Positions 60,933 to 64,000 of a DNA stretch of 64,000 nt are shown piece after piece; within the stretch, counting starts at the first letter, position 1; every line of letters starts with the position of its first letter. The notes beneath the pieces were generated by a model that did no database searches, had not been told where the DNA came from, and saw nothing but the letters and a program-made list of their open reading frames with translations. The stretch spans positions 248,001 to 312,000 of the forward strand of contig NZ_ATWV01000003.1 in the NCBI RefSeq assembly GCF_000421345.1. Direction: 5' to 3'. Source of the stretch: Treponema bryantii NK4A124 (lineage in GTDB: Bacteria > Spirochaetota > Spirochaetia > Treponematales > Treponemataceae). Made by a program: the position numbers and the translations under genes.

Positions 60933-62052
60933 AATCTTCGAATTGAACTCCCGCGCCGTCTTCTACGTCGCGGGATATTTTTTTTCCTATAAGTAAATCA
61001 TAATATTCCGGTGAAATACCGGGAGTCAAAATCTTTTCTGTACGTAAAATTGCTATATCGGACTGGCTAATAGTCTCGCCTTTTTTCATGGCACGCATAA
61101 AGTGAAGGCTGCGGTTTGTACGACCATAATTTGCTTCTTCGGCTGAGGCAAGACGTTTTACTCCGTCACCTAAAACTGTCATAACGCGTTGGCGGCCAAA
61201 CTGTTCAGCCAGTTGTTCTATAGTGCGCTCCATTCCAAGGGCCTCGCCGTAATGGCGGAAAGTTGCCTCTGTTTGATGTACTGTATGAACCATAAGGGCA
61301 AACTGTTCTGGTTCAAGGGCAACAGGATCATCGAGTCCGCTTGTCTGTCGGCTTAAAGTAAAATGCTTTTCAATTATAGTTCCACCACAAGCTGTACTCA
61401 AAACCGGAACCAGTACAGGATCAAGGCTATGATCGCTCAATCCTGTTTCAATTCCCAATACACTGTGTAAAGTAGAAATAAGGCGGATATTATACTGATC
61501 TTCCGGGGCCGGATAACTTGTAATGCAGTGAAGTAATGAAACTCCCTCCCTGCCAACAATTCTTACAGCCTTATCAATATCAGCTAAGGTTGAAACGCCG
61601 CTGGAAAGAATAACCGGCACCATGGCCTCGCCACGTAACTTTTGATTTTGTCGCCAGTCGCGGAGAGCTTCAAGCATTTTATAATGATTTAATTCCGGAC
61701 TTGCAATCTTTACAAAATCGGGATTAAGCTCTAAAAGCTCGCGAAGACTGCGCAGTCCAAAAGGAGAACAGCAGAATTTACAGCCTTTTGAATGAACGTA
61801 ATCCATTATATCTTTATAAAATGATACAGGGCATTCCAGCTGCTTAAAGCGTTCGTAGAGAGGAATGTTTCCTGTAGGTAGTTTTACATAGCCTGTCTTG
61901 GGATGTAAAATCTCATCTGCATAAACCCACTGGAACTTTATTGTGTCCGCTCCTGAATCTGCAGCAGCATCAACAAGCTCTTTAGCCTTTTCAAAAGAGC
62001 CTTCGTGTGAAGTTCCAATTTCTGCAATAATATTGATTTTACTTTCTACCAT
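60922..62052 (-). CDS. NeuB-family N-acetylneuraminate/legionaminate synthase-like
   Basis: Enzymes of this family condense phosphoenolpyruvate with an amino sugar to give a nonulosonic acid. The 376-residue chain has IIAEIGTSHEGSFEKAKELVDAAADSGADTIKFQW (near 8-42), FCCSPFGLRSLRELLELNPDFVKIASPELNHY (near 92-123), IILSSG, TSYPAPEDQYNIRLI and ETGLSDHS (near 203-210). A C-terminal SAF-type segment (RSLHFMRAMKKGETIS) is present. The metal-binding His residues look intact. Its product, possibly a surface or flagellar sugar, is unknown; no neuA/neuC gene lies beside it. Confidence 0.85.
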   Translation of the reverse strand: MVESKINIIAEIGTSHEGSFEKAKELVDAAADSGADTIKFQWVYADEILHPKTGYVKLPTGNIPLYERFKQLECPVSFYKDIMDYVHSKGCKFCCSPFGLRSLRELLELNPDFVKIASPELNHYKMLEALRDWRQNQKLRGEAMVPVILSSGVSTLADIDKAVRIVGREGVSLLHCITSYPAPEDQYNIRLISTLHSVLGIETGLSDHSLDPVLVPVLSTACGGTIIEKHFTLSRQTSGLDDPVALEPEQFALMVHTVHQTEATFRHYGEALGMERTIEQLAEQFGRQRVMTVLGDGVKRLASAEEANYGRTNRSLHFMRAMKKGETISQSDIAILRTEKILTPGISPEYYDLLIGKKISRDVEDGAGVQFEDFIL

Positions 62053-62067
62053 GTTTTATTCCCGATA

Positions 62068-62460
62068 TTAGTTCTCGCTGCTTAACAGGCCTTTAGAAAT
62101 TGTTTCTGCCTTATATCTGTTACTGAAAATTGAGACACAGCTTTGAGGAAGCCAGCCGCCTTCAAAGTAATACCAGTTTTCCTTATCAGCATCTACAGAC
62201 TTTCCCTTTACCTGCAGGATTTCTCCCTTGCGGCAGTGACCTGCAGTTGCTGCTCCCCATTCATCACTTTCCTTAAAAACTGCATAAGGTTCTGTAACAA
62301 CGGCCCATTCAACATCCGGAGCAAGGGCTAAAGGATGAGAATCATCAAAAACAATTACTTCTGCAGTTTTCTTTTTACAGGAAGCAAAAAAAGATGTAAG
62401 ACACAGGATTATAAGAATTAATATAATTGATTTATTTACACTATTTACTTTCATTTTCAC
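62068..62460 (-). CDS. Lipoprotein with SH3-like domain
   Basis: This 130-residue protein has signal MKMKVNSVNKSIILILIILCLTSFFASC with lipobox FASC at Cys28. The mature part (~55-115) looks like a bacterial SH3 domain (WAVVTEPYAVFKESDEWGAAT, then GEILQVKGK and NWYYFEGGWLP). Such domains bind cell-wall peptides or protein partners. Its start overlaps the Nudix gene by 20 bases. The partner is unknown. Confidence 0.65.
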   Translation of the reverse strand: MKMKVNSVNKSIILILIILCLTSFFASCKKKTAEVIVFDDSHPLALAPDVEWAVVTEPYAVFKESDEWGAATAGHCRKGEILQVKGKSVDADKENWYYFEGGWLPQSCVSIFSNRYKAETISKGLLSSEN

Positions 62461-62851
62461 ACCATTTTTTTACAGCATCATAAACAGAAAGATCAGAATC
62501 TACAAAGTTCAATGATGGAATTTCCTTAATATCGGCCCACTTATACTCTGTGTGTTCAGTTAAGATAAAAGGCTCTGTAATTCCGTCATGAGGAAAATGC
62601 ACTTCAAGAACATCCAGAGTACATGGTTTGTTTTTATGTTCAAAAGAACCTGAAGTGATTTTTCTGCCAACCTTTACGGTTACTCCAAACTCTTCCTGCA
62701 TTTCACGAACAACAGCGGTTTCCAGGTCTTCACCTTCTTCAATTTTTCCACCAGGAAATTCCCAGCGTCCTCCCATATCTCCGACCAGCTGACGCTTTGC
62801 AATAAATATTTTTCCGTCTCTATAATCAATACAGGCAATAGACCGGCTCAT
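62441..62851 (-). CDS. Nudix hydrolase (MutT-like)
   Basis: This 136-residue enzyme cleaves nucleoside diphosphates linked to another group. The Nudix box is complete: GGKIEEGEDLETAVVREMQEEFGV (near 34-57), which fits G-x5-E-x7-REUxEExGU. The preceding GRWEFPGG is typical of MutT, the 8-oxo-dGTP cleaner, but substrate cannot be set from sequence alone. A CxxH-free, compact fold fits the length. It overlaps the SH3 lipoprotein by 20 bases and follows the unknown gene by 3. Confidence 0.85.
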   Translation of the reverse strand: MSRSIACIDYRDGKIFIAKRQLVGDMGGRWEFPGGKIEEGEDLETAVVREMQEEFGVTVKVGRKITSGSFEHKNKPCTLDVLEVHFPHDGITEPFILTEHTEYKWADIKEIPSLNFVDSDLSVYDAVKKWCENESK

Positions 62852-62854
62852 AAA

Positions 62855-63406
62855 CTACCTCTTAACTTCTGCAGAAAGCTCCTTCTCATAGCCCCCCGCG
62901 TTCAAAATAACGTCTACACGTATTATATCATAATCCGTAAACTTTGTACGAATATACTCTTCTCCATCACTATAAACAAGCTGGCCATTTCGTTTGTCGC
63001 CAACCTGTTGGTTAGGATCTATAGCAAAAAACTCTGCATCAATCGGAACAGGGCCTCTTTCTCGGCTGCGGCTGCTTCGTTTCATTTTTAGCTGAACATA
63101 TACCTCTTCTTCGTAGGAAAAAGCTGTCAGTTCAAAGTTAATCCCCGCAAGAGTAGTACCAGACCTTGTTTTATTAAGGCCTGTATAAATCCAGGTAGCA
63201 CCTACAAAGAAAATTAAAGCGAAAAAAATGTAGCGGTTCTGTTTAGTTAGAAAAATACGAAAGCCACGGACAGGCTTCATTTTGCCCTCGTAATAATCCT
63301 TTACAAGCTGCGGAGCCTTTGCTATACGCTCTTCGCGGTTATAGTAGAATTTAAGTTTTTTATCTGCCGGATCATCCGGCACTATTTCTTCTACATCTTC
63401 AAACAT
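62855..63406 (-). CDS. Membrane protein of unknown function
   Basis: I start this 183-residue protein at ATG 63406. An in-frame GTG at 63445 would add 13 residues whose core, HCERSEAI, is the translation of the dispersed repeat at 63407-63436. The protein has a charged N-terminus, one membrane helix (FFALIFFVGATWIYTGL, near 60-77) and a periplasmic beta domain of about 105 residues. No family is recognised. It lies 3 bases before the Nudix gene and after the partial gene at 63446. Confidence 0.65.
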   Translation of the reverse strand: MFEDVEEIVPDDPADKKLKFYYNREERIAKAPQLVKDYYEGKMKPVRGFRIFLTKQNRYIFFALIFFVGATWIYTGLNKTRSGTTLAGINFELTAFSYEEEVYVQLKMKRSSRSRERGPVPIDAEFFAIDPNQQVGDKRNGQLVYSDGEEYIRTKFTDYDIIRVDVILNAGGYEKELSAEVKR

Positions 63407-63436
63407 ATGGATTGCTTCGCTCCGCTCGCAATGACC
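63407..63436. repeat. Dispersed repeat (translates as HCERSEAI), family R3
   Basis: The minus strand reads TCATTGCGAGCGGAGCGAAG, then CAATCCAT. This GC-rich palindromic repeat is known from intergenic DNA of many bacteria, and its translation as HCERSEAI is a common false N-terminus. It separates the two minus-strand genes here. Confidence 0.75.
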
Positions 63437-63445
63437 TGCTGCCAC

Positions 63446-64000
63446 CTAGTTTTTCAAAATTGCATCAATCAGATTATCAGTTCTGTACCAGACAATCCGC
63501 GCCCTTTCCTTCTCCAGATAAAGGGCTGTAAGAATTCCATCTTGAGAAAGACACATAGTATCGAAAACAATATTTGAATGATTGGCCTTAAAATGACGGC
63601 GAAGAATTTTCTGGCTTTCACTTTGAATCATTTCAATATTAAAGCCATCTTCTGTTTTTACAATAAAGAATTTCCAGCCGTTTTTTGTAACTCCCAGAAA
63701 GTCATAAGGAATGCGGTATGTAAGTTTGCTGTAATCTGAAACTACTGATTCTTCATAAGGTGGAACAGAAACCGGCTCTTCATAGGTTCCGCTTTCTATA
63801 TTAAGGGGATAAAGCAGGGTCTGGATATAGTTAATTCCAGACTGAACCTTAGAATCTTCATCAATATAAGTTGAGTAATAATCAATCTGAACATAAAGTC
63901 TGTAAGAAACCGGATCCGGTACTACATTCTGAATTGTAAGGAAAGTGTCTGTAGTCTCATCTTTTCCTTTTACAGAAGGGGCATCCCGGGTTGTAACCGG
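63446..64000 (-). CDS. Unknown protein, 5' end cut by window
   Basis: Hand translation shows the frame open from the window edge (64000) to a TAG at 63446: 184 residues, no start in view. An internal ATG at 63631 is not the real start, because the open reading frame continues well past it. The visible part is beta-rich with many Tyr and Asp (SYRLYVQIDYYSTYIDED, then LTYRIPYDFLGVTKNGWKFFIV), as in periplasmic or lipid-anchored proteins. No known domain is seen. Confidence 0.7.
   Translation of the reverse strand, partial: PVTTRDAPSVKGKDETTDTFLTIQNVVPDPVSYRLYVQIDYYSTYIDEDSKVQSGINYIQTLLYPLNIESGTYEEPVSVPPYEESVVSDYSKLTYRIPYDFLGVTKNGWKFFIVKTEDGFNIEMIQSESQKILRRHFKANHSNIVFDTMCLSQDGILTALYLEKERARIVWYRTDNLIDAILKN

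Noticed and set aside
1-64000. CRISPR array, insertion sequence, prophage or rRNA operon
   Set aside because: I saw no regular spaced repeats, transposase, integrase or phage structural gene, and no rRNA segment.

Overview
The window looks like chromosome from a motile, anaerobic spirochaete of the genus Treponema. The evidence is two flagellins of the FlaB type, a flgN-flgK-flgL-fliW-csrA block, lipoproteins with short loose lipoboxes (LSSC, FTSC, FASC), an oxygen-sensitive class III ribonucleotide reductase, and moderate-to-low GC with AT-rich intergenic DNA. I cannot name the species. Gene density is high, with no phage, plasmid, insertion sequence or CRISPR array.

Layout. 1-4610 (minus): an incomplete TPR/NHL/VWA secreted protein, a TPR protein, surE and a GalK-like GHMP kinase. 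4688-10697 (plus): lnt, then nrdR, nrdD, a small glycyl-radical/redoxin protein and nrdG. 10726-12546 (minus): a DHH phosphoesterase, a small secreted protein and tRNA-Met. 12732-14375 (plus): an orphan sigma-70-like protein behind a sigma-54 promoter, then rdgB. 14574-20951 (plus): flaB1, flaB2, flaG, fliD, an unknown protein and a PilZ protein, followed by a small unknown gene, tsaE and tsaB. 22366-26738 (minus): flgN, flgK, flgL, fliW and csrA from a sigma-28 promoter. 26951-27225: tRNA-Lys, -His and -Arg. 27286-34821: two lipoproteins, an ABC ATPase, and a Wzz-like protein, two permeases, a LolA-like protein and a beta-barrel protein, which look like a lipid or lipoprotein export set. 34867-36760: a class III nucleotide cyclase, then tRNA-Leu and two tRNA-Gly. 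36847-50804 (plus): tig, clpP, clpX, a DEAD-box helicase, a glycosyltransferase, smc, two envelope proteins, a SIMPL protein, serS and a PerM-type membrane protein. 50801-52425 (minus): a PilZ-like protein and a lipoprotein. 52593-54529: tRNA-Val, a DUF2147 protein and truB. 54526-59483 (minus): rimP, nusA, infB and rbfA. 59685-60932: hisS. 60922-64000 (minus): a NeuB-family synthase, a lipoprotein, a Nudix hydrolase and two unknown proteins, the last running off the window.

The best candidate for an undescribed system is the ribonucleotide reductase. NrdD stops just after its zinc-binding motif and has no glycyl-radical domain. That domain is on a separate 177-residue protein, fused to a CPNC glutaredoxin/thioredoxin-like domain, with its own promoter whose -10 lies inside a near-perfect NrdR box. 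The activase nrdG follows with a 1-base overlap.

Other points stand out. Many genes have a -10 box only 6-9 bases before the start codon and no Shine-Dalgarno site, which suggests leaderless mRNAs. Both flagellin leaders hold terminator-like hairpins, and flaB1 has a GGA-loop hairpin that would suit the CsrA encoded nearby. Two tRNA genes (Arg, Val) are each followed by a second copy of their 3' end. Smc is short and shows no recognisable hinge. Palindromic repeats sit between genes, and one extends into an apparent start codon region.
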